Assembly (NCBI GenBank): GCA_023376005.1
Contig: CM042157.1
Span: 57,975,292 to 58,039,291 of the forward strand
DNA: 64,000 nt
From: Doryteuthis pealeii
Taxonomy: Eukaryota; Mollusca; Cephalopoda; Myopsida; Loliginidae
Direction of reading: 5' to 3'
Below the pieces are notes generated by a model that was not told the DNA's origin, did no database searches, and saw only the letters and a program-made list of their open reading frames with translations. Below, in pieces: positions 45,624 to 55,299 of the stretch (position 1 is the first letter of the stretch; every line of letters starts with the position of its first letter). Both the position numbers and the translations under genes were made by a program.

Positions 45624-45832
45624 GTACTCAATACGCTAAGTAGACCATAATTATAAGGACCTAAATGAGTCAGACACTATCTACTTAGGTTTCACCCGAA
45701 TGGTTCTTCAGGATAATTCTGACTTAGAATTATCCTGATGAACTATTTGGGTAAAACCTAGGTAGATAGTGTCTTACTCATTTAGGTCCTTATAATTATG
45801 GTCTACTTAGCGTATTGAGTACTTTTTACATA
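45624..45832. mobile_element. palindromic element with hammerhead-like centre
   Basis: GTACTCAATACGCTAAGTAG and the following 80 bp are inverted in the right half, which ends CTACTTAGCGTATTGAGTAC. About 209 bp, nearly perfect arms. The hammerhead-like motif occupies the inner left arm on the minus strand; a decayed mirror (CTGATGA ... GGGTAAAAC) lies on the plus strand at 45735-45757. Confidence 0.85.
45668..45724 (-). ncRNA. type I hammerhead ribozyme-like motif (family b)
   Basis: Minus strand, 5' to 3': AGTCAGA, ATTATC, core CTGAAGA, helix II ACC with loop ATTCG and GGT, GAA, then AC-CTAA-GT as a two-pair helix III, A at the predicted cut, GATAGT, bulged G, TCTGACT. GATAGT pairs with ATTATC (one G-T), and TCTGACT pairs fully with AGTCAGA, giving 13 helix I pairs. 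All invariant core bases of the hammerhead are present. Activity is untested, and the two-pair helix III is short. Confidence 0.65.
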
Positions 45833-46380
45833 TATAACTTAGAAAACCCCATAAGTGTTTGTTTTGGGGGGGGGGGCACTACATGCAATACTGATGATTA
45901 TTTTCAGAAAGTACGGCTGTGTTGGTCTTTTTTTTTTTGTTTCTTTTTTTCCCCTGATATCAGTTTGAATCTTTTTTTATTTTGAAAACCGAATTATCTG
46001 GGTTTTTTCATACAGGTTGAGTTTAGAAATAATATATATATATATATATCTCCTAATTCTTTGGTCAATTCATGGTTAAATTTTGTCTTTCTTTTTGGTA
46101 ATTATTTCAGCAGTAGGGGTATAAATAAATACAGAATCCTTAATACAATACGCTCTCAGTAGAAACTCAGCTTGTGTACAAGAATAGAGAGGAGGGGCCA
46201 TGCCTGACCTTGTAATTTAGACCTGACTAAAGTATAATGTTGCATTTGAACACTCCTTAACACACTTAAGTGGGCTAGTCCATGTGGAGCCACTGAATGA
46301 CAAGAGAGAATTTGTTAACATGGTAACAAACTAGGGTCTTCTTACAATATGTGAAGATCAAAAAACGTCTGGCTTAAGTT
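45833..46380. other. unassigned intron, copy C
   Basis: Poly-G and poly-T runs at 45866-45955 and a short TA tract at 46032-46048. No gene. Confidence 0.5.
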
Positions 46381-46492
46381 GGTGTGCTTTAATAACTTAT
46401 CTGTCATAGGCAGGACATGACATAAGGTCAATTTTGAAATGGAGTACAGCTGGTTTAAATTCAGAATTTTCCTTCTCACCTTTACCAATTGA

Positions 46493-47040
46493 TATACAGC
46501 CCTGTTGGCTGGGGCTTTAGAATACACCGACTGCACCTCTGCAGAGGGGTAAGACTGTGGGTGGTGACCGGTGATTCCTAAGGATGGAATCCTGGTGGAT
46601 GAGCAGTCCATGACATGGAACACCCCCACTTGGGCCCTTACTTAGGCTAGACAGGCAGTCGGAGAGGCCCCCTGATCAGTCAGGTGGTCATGTCAAGCCC
46701 TAGCAATTATATGATTGTCCCAACTCTATTGCACTTATGGCAAGCCCCAATCCTTTTTATCATATATGTGCTAGAAGGTGGTGGCTGAGGGTCTTCATGT
46801 TCTTGGTATGACGTTAAACTCTATCTGATGGTGAGGTTCCAGTTCTGGAGGTCTGGGAATGTGGAGGGCCTCTTCATCACCATTGCTCCCAGGTCCAATC
46901 TGACCCAGAGTGGTAGTACCTGTTAGGGTACCATCTATGAGTTAAATAGAACAAAATGGGGTCTAGAAGAATGTGTTCCTATGAAGAGTGAATAAAACAA
47001 ACATCTTCAACATAAAATGCCGTAAAACCCAACCAACCAA
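46493..47040 (+). repeat. R600 repeat with a 5' internal deletion
   Basis: Counterpart of 30578-31115. Confidence 0.8.
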
Positions 47041-47252
47041 TTGTTGTAGCAAGGCTAGAGAGCCTAATCTGGCCTATTATTTTACCCATGTTATATACCC
47101 ATTAACATTGGGTATATAATGGGGAGAGAGGAGAGGATGAGATGGGTTCTTAATTGTTCTGCTTCGTCAGTAGCCATCTTTCTTCTCGGTTGATTCCTTT
47201 CTTCTTCTGGGCTGGATGTCTGTTCTTATTACTTGGTTATAATGATTAAGCA

Positions 47253-47560
47253 AGACTTCATTGTTTTTCTTTATTTTTTATTAAAAATACCAAAGCCCAA
47301 AAGTGTCTTCAACCACGCGGTGAGAAGTTGGCATCTAAGGAGCAGACGCGTGGGTCCTTTGCTCCTAAGATGCCAACTTCTCACCACATGGTTGAAGATC
47401 CTTTTGGGCTTTGGAATTTTTAAGAAAAAATAAAGAAAAACAATAAAGTTTTGCTTTATTTCTTGTTAAAAATTCCAAAGCCCAAAAGAGTCTTCAACCG
47501 CATGGTGAGAAGTTGGCAACTTAGGAGCAAAGGACCCACGCGTCTGCTCCTTTTGACTAA
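47253..47560. mobile_element. fold-back element, three arms (copy C)
   Basis: Arm 1 at 47265-47355, inverse arm 47357-47450, third direct arm 47455-47560. ACGCGTGGGTCC is at the first turn. Copy B breaks off at the end of the second arm. Confidence 0.75.
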
Positions 47561-48092
47561 CAGCCAAAATCTAACTAAACTTAACTTCCATTCTCACGCC
47601 ATCCCATTAGTGGAAGTTGGGGGGGGGGGGTCAACTAAAGGTCATTATCTATCAGTAATATAAACCCCTCCAATTTGAATTTCAACAAATTTTAATTCAA
47701 AATCTAACTACACTTACAGACATAATTCGTAGGCTACCCACAAATTATGTAACATCCATAGCTGTGTGTGAAGAGAAGAGGTGGATTCATGCCTTTCTTA
47801 AGGACATTAGTTTTAAGGACAATGCAAACAGGCTCAATTTTGAAATGGAGTACAGTTGGTTTGAATTTAGAGATATCCTTTTAGACTAGTTGTTGTACCA
47901 AGTCAAAAGAGCCCAATTTGCCCTACTAATTTACCTGTTGTTATGTATGGGTTGAAGAGATGGATTCATACCTTTCCCATGGGTATTAGTGCTAAATAAA
48001 ATGCAAACAGCCTCATCTAGTATTTAAACTTTTATAGTAGAGTTCATTTTCTATTATTGATAAATGTCACACAGCGTGCACCTACACACACT

Positions 48093-48105
<13 letters not shown>
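47561..48105. other. intron with S2 SINE fragment
   Basis: Counterpart of 31641-32160. No gene. Confidence 0.5.
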
Positions 48106-48146
<41 letters not shown>

Positions 48147-48153
48147 ATATATA
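48080..48153. repeat. (CA)n then (TA)n tract
   Basis: CA run, then a TA run that ends 13 nt before the hammerhead-like motif. Confidence 0.95.
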
Positions 48154-48166
48154 AGGATATCTACTG

Positions 48167-48223
48167 AGTCAGACGAACCTACTATTAGTTTCGCATAAAG
48201 CTCTTCAGGGCTAAAATCTGACT
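48167..48223 (-). ncRNA. type I hammerhead ribozyme-like motif (family a)
   Basis: Minus strand, 5' to 3': AGTCAGA, TTTT, AGCC, core CTGAAGA, helix II GC with loop TTTAT and GC, GAA, then ACT-AAT-AGT as helix III with a three-base loop, A at the predicted cut, GGTT, CG, TCTGACT. Helix I has GGTT/AGCC (four pairs, one G-T), a TTTT/CG internal loop, then seven perfect pairs. The core matches the hammerhead consensus CUGANGA ... GAAA ... NUH with no mismatch. A minimal helix III is typical of hammerheads in Penelope-like elements. Helix II of two pairs is short. Confidence 0.7.
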
Positions 48224-48626
48224 GAAGAAGAAAAAGGAGCAAGACCAATAAATACTACTAACCACATTAGCTTCTCCTAGCGGTTATATGAATATATATA
48301 TATCTTATATACATATATATACATATAAATTGTTTTTTCTTTTGGCCAAATACTATACCAATAGATTATTTTTTGTTGGTACGAATATCTTGGTCTTTTC
48401 TTTTTTTCAAAAATGTTTTTCTTCCTGGTTGATGTTTGGTAGTATATTTTTACAATCAAACTCTCTGCCGGGTTTTTTCTCTCCGCAAGGATCTACCAAC
48501 ACGCTTGGTATATTATATATATATATAATGTGAGATTAAGGAGCTAAGCAGCTCAATAATGAGTTAAACAGGACTGCAGAGCGGCTATGTCTTCATTGTC
48601 ATGAACAACCAAATGTAGATGGGAAT
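48224..48626. other. intron between hammerhead motif and LINE finger
   Basis: Short TA tracts near 48290-48325 and 48510-48530. No gene. Confidence 0.5.
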
Positions 48627-48701
48627 TTCCCCTGCAATGTCTGTGACTGCATCTGCAAGTCCAGAATTGGACTAATGAGCCACCAGAGGGTCCACAAATG
48701 A
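48627..48701 (+). pseudogene. LINE ORF2 C-terminal finger
   Basis: Reads FPCNVCDCICKSRIGLMSH, QRVHK and stop: CxxCxxxCxSxIGLxSHxRxH, the C-terminal finger of RTE-type LINEs, on the same strand as the gene and 124 bp before the next exon. No reverse transcriptase adjoins it. Confidence 0.7.
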
Positions 48702-48825
48702 AGACATGGAGTGATGTCATCATTGTCTGTGACGGACTTGCAAAAGAAAGAAAGAAAGATGTGTGTGCAATGTATACCATGGATTTATTCAAGCTTATCT
48801 CTTTTCTGTCTTTTGTTTTTTTCAG

Positions 48826-48920
48826 TTTACGATAAATCTTATAAGGAATATGAGGATATAAGGAAAAAATATTACGAAGAAAGATACTGTCGAAATGAAG
48901 CTGAAAAATATGCAAGGCAG
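48826..48920 (+). CDS. SHTN1: shootin-1 exon, phase 1 to 0
   Basis: Acceptor TTGTTTTTTTCAG, donor GTAAGTGGG. The first two bases complete GTT (Val). It reads VYDKSYKEYEDIRKKYYEE and ends CRNEAEKYARQ. It aligns with LAVEEYEEMQVNLELEKDLRKKAE of vertebrate shootin-1. Its length (95 nt), its phases and the CRxEAEKYA motif equal those of exon 3885-3979, evidence of an old internal repeat. A broken duplicate lies at 32924-33021. The following exon 52724 continues in phase 0. Confidence 0.88.
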
Positions 48921-48989
48921 GTAAGTGGGACTTTGGTTTATACATGAGAAATTAAGATCAATCATATATATATATATATATATACACAC

Positions 48990-49270
48990 CAACCCCGCCA
49001 CATGAGCAGGATGTGACACAAGGTCAATTTCTTAAGTAGAGTTTAACAGTTTTGAATTCAGAGTTTTCCTTCTCCTAGACCGGTTGCCTAACTAAGGTTA
49101 AAGAGTGTAGTCTGCCCTACTATTTATCCATAGTTGGAGGGAGAGTAAGATTCATACCTTTCCCAAGGGTATTAGCACGAAGTGAAATGCAATTACCATA
49201 TCTAGGATTTAAACTTGGGGCAACGAGTCCGTTTCCCATGATTTTAACCCTTACACTATGCGCTTCCATC
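48990..49270 (-). repeat. tRNA-derived SINE, family S2
   Basis: Counterpart of 33112-33405, cleaner: minus strand begins GAAGCGCATAGTGTAAGGG and carries CCCCAAGTTTAAATCC. Confidence 0.75.
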
Positions 49271-49979
49271 AATCAAATATAAAAGTTTCTATGTCGAGAT
49301 GCATGTGCATTTTTATATTCAATTGTACAATAAGCACATTGGGCATTAGGGTAGGTCGATTTTGGAATTGTAACGTCTCCCATGTTGGAAAAGTTGTAAA
49401 TTAACATAAAGAATTATCACACAAAATATTTTTTGTCAAAATGAGGAAATTGATTTCAATCTTTTAAAATGTTATCCCTGTTACAGCTTAATTAATGAGC
49501 ATATCATAGGTATTGGTGATATTTTCAATTTGAATTCTAGTTATAATATCTTATTCATTTCATATTAGTAAAATAAAATGACAACCTTTTCTGTTTTAAA
49601 TATTGAAAATGCTAAATTTTCTAACCAATTTCTGTGCCAAATGTTGTGAAAACGAGGATTTTTAGTGCATTTTAACTGACAATCTTTGATACTATTTCCT
49701 CAAACAATGGTGCAAATAAGAGATCTAGTTTTTGGTATCAGTATTTATTATACAAACATACAACTTTTGCTGTTTGAGAGAATTTGATATTACAAAAAAG
49801 TGAAAAATCAACTTACCCTATTGTGCATATCGTACATAAAATTATGCTGTAAAATTAAGTCATGATTAAATTTCATATTCAACTTTAAAAGTTAAATAGT
49901 AATAAATAAGTTGTTTTTTTCTAGCCAGGTTTGTAAATCAGAAAGGATTGATTTTTTTTTCTTATCCTTTATCAAATTG
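49271..49979. other. low-copy AT-rich intron
   Basis: No repeat beyond copy A up to 49806 and none recognised after it. No gene. Confidence 0.5.
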
Positions 49980-50328
49980 TTGAGAGAGAGAGAGAGAGAG
50001 AGAGATAGGAACAGACTGTGATATATAGACAGATACGCATAGAATAAACAGGTTTATAGTGTCTAGAGGGAGAGGGAGAGACTGTGCAGGACAAATTGGG
50101 ATAGATAGATTGATTTGAACAGAATAAAAAGATAGTGTGTGTGTGTGTGGGGGGGGTAGGTGTGTGTGTGTTTGTTTGTGTGTGTGTAAGAGAGAGAAAA
50201 CCTGCAGAAATGACTCTGTTAGATAGATTTGAATAGAATAATAAGATTGTGTGTGTGTGTGTGTGTTTCAGAGAGAGAGAGAGAGAGAGAAGAACAGTAT
50301 GGAATAGATAGATAGGCACAGAATAAAA

Positions 50329-50381
<53 letters not shown>

Positions 50382-50425
50382 GGGGGTGAAATAGTGTGTG
50401 TGTGTGAGAGAGAGAGGGGATATGC
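49980..50425. repeat. (GA)n and (TG)n arrays
   Basis: GA runs at 49983, 50271, 50331 and 50406, TG runs between, with the spacer GAATAGATAGAT-type repeated about four times: a diverged compound minisatellite. Confidence 0.9.
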
Positions 50426-50741
50426 CAGACGAGCGAATGTAGATAAAACTTTCTCGCCTAACCAATATTAAAATGCAAGGGAAGTAACTCTCTTTCAAGA
50501 AATAAAGAGTTTTGTCTCTTGAAAATGTATACATTTAAAAAAGATTTCTAACGACTTATTTTTATGAAAGATGAATATTTCATTTTACAGTTTGTTTTGA
50601 AATCTGTTTCATTATAAAACTCCTTATTTGACCTATTGCCATCTTTATAAAAAAAACAATTGATTTGTTGCTAAGTTTTATAATCAAATTGCTTAGTCTT
50701 TCAAACGAAGCCATTTTTAGACGGAGAAGACTTTAAAACAA

Positions 50742-50770
50742 TAAAATAGCATTGAATCAATGCTATTTTA
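50742..50770. repeat. 29-bp perfect palindrome
   Basis: TAAAATAGCATTGA, one A, then its exact inverse. No function known. Confidence 0.8.
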
Positions 50771-50971
50771 ATCAAAGTCCTCTCAATGCCATTGATCTTT
50801 AGATCACATGACCTTAAACTCTATGATGGCTTACTCAAGTATTAATTTTTCTTATTGGTATTTTCTGGAAAAGTAGCATGTTTAATTTTTTTAAATTATT
50901 ATATAAAAAATAATAATTCAACTGTTTGCTTAATAATGGAATTATTTTTACCTGTATTTATTGACATTATT

Positions 50972-51360
50972 TTAGAGGGGGGATGCTTCTCTTTTTTGAT
51001 ATGAACAAATGGAGATGGGTGGATAGAATATAAACAAAGTAAAAAATGAACAAATTGAGGTAGATAGATAGATATCCATCTTCATATCTAAACAAGAATT
51101 ACGTCAAATTTCTATAAATAAACAAGAATTATGACAAATTTCTATAAATAAATTTCTAAACAAATTACGATAAATAAATAAGAATTACGACAAAAAAATA
51201 GAAGCCCCACCCCTCTAAAATACATTTAACATCCCAAGTTGGTTGTTTTCTTTCAAGTAACACCTCCGAGACGACATAGCTGGGGACGTTATTTTAATAG
51301 TCACCAGGTAGCAATTTCTGAGGCAGGAGACTGGGACGCACTTCCTCATAAATTACCAAA
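50972..51360. mobile_element. long-TIR fold-back element (copy 2, left arm truncated)
   Basis: Matches the right two-thirds of 4039-4553: TTTTTTGATATGAACAAATG, ATCTTCATATCTAAACAAG, ACTT-type AAGTAACACC and the end CGCACTTCCTCATAAATTAC. Confidence 0.75.
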
Positions 51361-51428
51361 TTATTTAAAGAAAAAAGTTTATTTGTCCCTATTCACTACA
51401 GCTTGCTTGCAAACCAAATAGCAGGGGT

Positions 51429-51473
51429 TGGACAAACTAATGGAAACTAGGTGTTTCCATTATTTTGTCCAAA
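51429..51473. mobile_element. short inverted repeat, mariner-type terminus
   Basis: TTGGACAAACTAATGGAAAC and its inverse GTTTCCATTATTTTGTCCAA face each other across TAGGT-like bases. GGGGTTGGACAAA is typical of mariner-class termini (recalled). Minimal MITE or solo end pair. Confidence 0.5.
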
Positions 51474-51474
51474 T

Positions 51475-52030
51475 GTCCTTGGATGCACATATCATACATT
51501 CCACCTTGGACACACATACCATAAGTTCCACCCTGCACATACATATAATAGGGTTCACATTGGATATACATATAGGTTCTACTTTACATGTGCATCATAT
51601 GGGTTTTACCTTGGATGCACATATACATTCCAAGTTGGATGCACATTATCATATGTTCCACCTTAGACACACATTAGTATACAGTTCACTTTGGACACAC
51701 ATTAGCATACAGTCCACTTTGGATGCACATATATGTTGGAAGCACATTTCCTACGTGCCACTCTGGACACACATCATACATGTCACCTAAGACACATATA
51801 GGTTCTACTTTGAATGTGTATCCTTTAGGTTCAATGTTAGTCCCACATATGATACATTTCACCTTGGACTCACACATCATAGGTGCCACCTTTAACTCGC
51901 ATGAGTCTGTATGTGGGACTCCTATATCATAGATTCCACCTTGGGCTCACATATTATATGTTCCCCATTGAATGCACATACAAGTCCAAAGTGGAATTCA
52001 TATATCAAAAGTTCCACTTTATACACACAT
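51475..52030. repeat. minisatellite of about 28 bp
   Basis: Some twenty diverged units on the theme TTCCACCTTGGACACACATA. Confidence 0.85.
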
Positions 52031-52044
52031 GCCATTTTTTTCTT

Positions 52045-52475
52045 CTTTGTCAGGGTGGCCTAAAGTCGGTATCATCCAATCAGCGATGGAGTCTATCCCC
52101 TTTTCATTAGCGCTAAACCAAGGAGATTGTTTTTTTAGCGTCTGAGGTGGAACGCCACACCTATCATCAGCTCCTTACTTGACTGTACAGATCCCTGTGC
52201 TACTCATAATTAGTTTCAGTAAATTGCCTACTACTTATATCTATAAATATACTCTTATGAGTCCTACCTCATAGGACTCATTCAAACCGGGTAGGCCACA
52301 TACTATAATGGCATCCATTTAGCGCAGTGTTTCTCAACCTTTTTTGCCATCAGCTACTTACTTTACCACACAGATCCCTATGCTACTCATTCGCTGAGTT
52401 GGAGAGGGCCGGTATCGAACTAGGAACCTTGTGGTTTCTAGCCGAACACTCTACCGACTGAGCTAACCTGGCCCC
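52045..52475 (-). repeat. SINE S1 interrupted by a hAT-type fragment
   Basis: S1 body at 52045-52210 and S1 right half with tRNA-like head at 52350-52475, with part of the body duplicated. Between them lies unrelated sequence that ends CAGTGTTTCTCAACCTTTTT, a hAT-type terminus. Confidence 0.65.
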
Positions 52476-52653
52476 GTTCTCCTAATATAGACCATTGGTT
52501 TATATAGTCAAATTCATAGGACTTTTTCATTCACTGTTGTGTTTTTGTTGCTTTAAAAGTTTTTTTTAGTTTTTTTAGTTTTTTATCCAAGCTGTTTTCT
52601 CTGTTCTAAACATGAAGTTTTCTTTTCTTGTTTTTGTGAGTTTCACAAAACTT

Positions 52654-52684
<31 letters not shown>

Positions 52685-52723
52685 GGTCTTTTTGATAATT
52701 TTTTTCTTGTCATTTCCAACCAG

Positions 52724-52870
52724 CTCCACCAAGAGACAGAAGTGATAAAACGTCGAAGTAATATTCTATCGTGTGGTGAAATGTCCAATGGAAAAGTATT
52801 GGATGCACTCAATGACATGGAAGTGAAGAACAAAGAACTTCTGGATCTCAAATCTAAATACGAAAAAGAA
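52724..52870 (+). CDS. SHTN1: shootin-1 exon, phase 0 to 0
   Basis: Acceptor CATTTCCAACCAG, donor GTAAGAAAA. 49 codons: LHQETEVIKRRSNILSCGE, then SNGKVLDALNDMEVKNKEL, LDLKSKYEKE. It matches IEQNKLKRQSHLLLQSS...KALDENAKLTQQL of vertebrate shootin-1. The KRRSNIL part echoes RRKSRDLL in exon 9380, as expected if the pair of exons (3885 plus 9380) and (48826 plus 52724) derive from one ancestral unit. Upstream lies a T-run (52650-52684), 40 bp from the acceptor. Confidence 0.88.
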
Positions 52871-53084
52871 GTAAGAAAATGCTTTAATCATATCATAAAA
52901 GAAGCTAAATATCATTGAATTTTATTGAAAATAACAGACTCCATTTTGTTTTGAAGTTTTTTAAAATTTTTTCTTTCAATCTTTCTAACAATTTTCTTTG
53001 TTGTCATCTTGAAAATATTTCATAAAACATCCAAAAGAGTTATCATTCACATTCCAAGTACTTTCATTTCTCCTCTAAACCATT

Positions 53085-53105
53085 ATCAATATATATATAT
53101 ATATA
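53085..53105. repeat. (TA)n tract
   Basis: Short TA run 14 nt from the decayed hammerhead-like motif. Confidence 0.85.
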
Positions 53106-53118
53106 GTACTAAGATGTA

Positions 53119-53170
53119 TATAGACATAACCTACTCAAGTTTCACCATAAAGGATTTTTAGGGTTAATTG
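53119..53170 (-). ncRNA. decayed hammerhead-like motif
   Basis: Minus strand has TAACC, CTAAAAA (core changed from CTGAAGA at two bases), TCC with loop TTTAT and GGT, GAAA, ACT-TG-AGT, A, GGTTA. Helix I GGTTA/TAACC and helix III survive; the core is mutated, so it should be inactive. Confidence 0.45.
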
Positions 53171-53389
53171 CAATGAATTAATCAAGACATTGATTAATTA
53201 CATGCAATTGTGGAAGTGAATAATGTAAATATTTCTATATACACCTTAATAATAAATCTGCTCTACTGGCGTATTAAGCACTTTATATTCATTATAACAC
53301 TGACTTATTCGGTTAATACTTGTATCGACCATCAATATTGTGATTAACTCAATATTTTATTCCCTGGTAAGTAATCTTATTTATATATA

Positions 53390-54027
53390 CTAGCAAATAT
53401 ATGCACCCTCCGGGTGCAAGTATTTAAGTTTTGATATAATAAAATATCATATTAAATTAGAAAGGCTAATGAAACTGACTAAGAATGCAGATAAAAAGAA
53501 CTGCAACAGAGGGGGTATAATCGAAAAATAGAACAACTTTGAAACTAACTATTCCATCATTTTCCATTACTCCCCTCTTTCATTGGTAAATTTTTCTAAT
53601 TTAACTATTTAGTTAAAATAGGAAGTAAAGGATAATATTACAGTTATTTCTTGTAAATAAATTTCTTTTAAGATTTATCCACGAGATTTTTGTTTATATT
53701 TCTTAAGATAAAATCAAACAATTAGAAATCAATAATACCAAGCACATATTTATTAAAATAAAATTTTAAATATCAATATGCAAATTAGCCTTCTCGTTCA
53801 AACTGTAAACCTCTATTTTGTTGTATATATAAATACAATTGCATGTTATTAGTATGTAGATATGGTCAACAGTCTTAATGATGTAAAACAATTTTTATTA
53901 ATAACTGAAGGTTTAAAAGAATGAAACCATGGAGAATTTGACATAAATAATTAAGGGAATTGTGACTTGAGTAGTAATATAGTTTCGGTTACAGACAGAA
54001 AAACACACAATCTCCATTATAATAAGA
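53390..54027 (-). mobile_element. non-autonomous Helitron-like element (copy 2)
   Basis: Reverse complement of the 12181-12814 element: TC after A at its 5' end (54027), hairpin GCACCC-GGA-GGGTGC, CTAG before T at 53390. 638 bp. Its 5' end is only 62 bp before the exon at 54090. Confidence 0.8.
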
Positions 54028-54089
54028 TATATATATATATAACATTTACCAAATCTTTTACCTTTTTTTTCCTTTTTTTCTTTTTAAAG

Positions 54090-54243
54090 GTTTCAGAACT
54101 GAAGTGTCGTCTTGACAAACATGAGAAAGATGAAATGATTCCAAACCTGAAAAAGAAAAACCAGGAACTTGAAGATTTAACCACTTCCTTAGAGAATAGT
54201 CTTTCACGCCAACAACAACAATATGATCTCCTGATAAAAAAAT
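54090..54243 (+). CDS. SHTN1: shootin-1 exon, phase 0 to 1
   Basis: Acceptor TTCTTTTTAAAG, chosen because the nearby TTTCAG at 54091-54096 would shift the frame. Donor GTGAGTCA. 51 codons: VSELKCRLDKHEKDE, MIPNLKKKNQELEDL, TTSLENSLSRQQQQYDLLIKK, plus one base. It matches KELEEQLENETLHKEIHNLKQQLELLEEDKKELELKYQ in order: the last coiled-coil stretch before the proline run. It joins the next exon through a split Tyr codon. Confidence 0.87.
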
Positions 54244-54379
54244 GTGAGTCATACAAAAGACAAAAAAAACAATATTTTCACATATGCATCTATTTACAAA
54301 ACCTGATGAAATTTATTCTCGGTGCAGTTCAACACATAACTTATCTTTGTTTAACATGTTTACAGATACAGTGTGTGTA

Positions 54380-55090
54380 ACTTCTGACATGTTATTGAAT
54401 GATGAAATTCAATTTCTGTGCAGTAGGCTCAATACCTAACTTCCAGATGAGTTAGTGAAATCAAATCAAAAATTAAAATTCAGTGTGCTTGACCAATCAG
54501 AATCTTTTCTATTTCATTTTAATAACCTGGAAAAATCAGTTTCATTGATCCTGTCATTTTCTATTGAAAGGTCTTGTCCATCTTACTTGAATTATTGTGA
54601 GATGGGAGGTAAGTGGTCATACAGCCATAGTTTTGTAGGGTGCTCCTTCCAGGATTTTTTTTCAAAAGAGCAAGCAGCATCCTGCTATAGTTCCCATCTA
54701 GGTGTTTTATTAAAGTCTAGGTAGTGCAACCATACGGGTAAATCCATGTCAAATCATCCAGGCCATGTTACCAATTTTTAGGAGTAGGGAAGCTCTAGAA
54801 CTCACTTTATAGACAAAAATAGATTACAAAAATTACAAATTTGGAGAGTTAAAAATAAATCGGCCAATTTTTTGAATTGGAAGCTCACATTTTGGGGATT
54901 GTCTAACTTTACATAATCTAAGCATGGACAAAGTTTCAGAAAAATTGCAGTGACAATTTAATTTTTTATGAATGATTTGTGATGGAATTACCCATACATT
55001 AGTACTGACATGGCTACAGCTTGGAAGAATCTTTTTAATTGTTTAGATAATATAAATAATCTCTTGGAAATTCAGACAAATAATTTTCAT
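54380..55090. other. low-copy intron
   Basis: No repeat or gene recognised. Confidence 0.4.
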
Positions 55091-55111
55091 CTCTCTCTTT
55101 CTCTCTCACAG

Positions 55112-55202
55112 ACACTGATTTAGAGAAGGTTTATGAGGACAGCAAGCGACCACCTCCACCTCCTCCACCACCACCTCCACCACCAGCACCAGATTCAAAA
55201 GG
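55112..55202 (+). CDS. SHTN1: shootin-1 proline-rich exon, phase 1 to 2
   Basis: Acceptor CTCTCTCTCACAG, donor GTAAGTCT. Reads YTDLEKVYEDSKR, then 12 consecutive prolines, APDSKG. A polyproline run directly after the coiled coil is the hallmark of shootin-1 and could bind SH3, WW or profilin-type partners (inferred from composition). CCA and CCT codons alternate irregularly, so the run is not a pure triplet repeat and should be fairly stable in length. Confidence 0.9.
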
Positions 55203-55299
55203 GTAAGTCTCTTTCAGGGCCAATCCAGAGGATAAGTTTCTTTGAGGGTGGGTAGGGGTGTCAACATTTTTTTGTAGATTTATTTGTCTAATATGTAAA

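Larger units (their letters stand above)
39331..49806. repeat. large repeated unit, copy C
   Basis: Begins TTTTCACTAGCGCCAGACTA and ends near AAAAAAGTGAAAAATC, beyond which the sequence is unique. It has the intact forms of both shootin exons (42622 and 48826). Small indels are frequent at 39331-40700 and rare after 42000. Confidence 0.9.

Noticed and set aside
54091..54096. TTTCAG as the acceptor of the shootin exon
   Set aside because: It would start the exon with AAC TGA in the required phase; the AAAG seven bases upstream keeps the frame.
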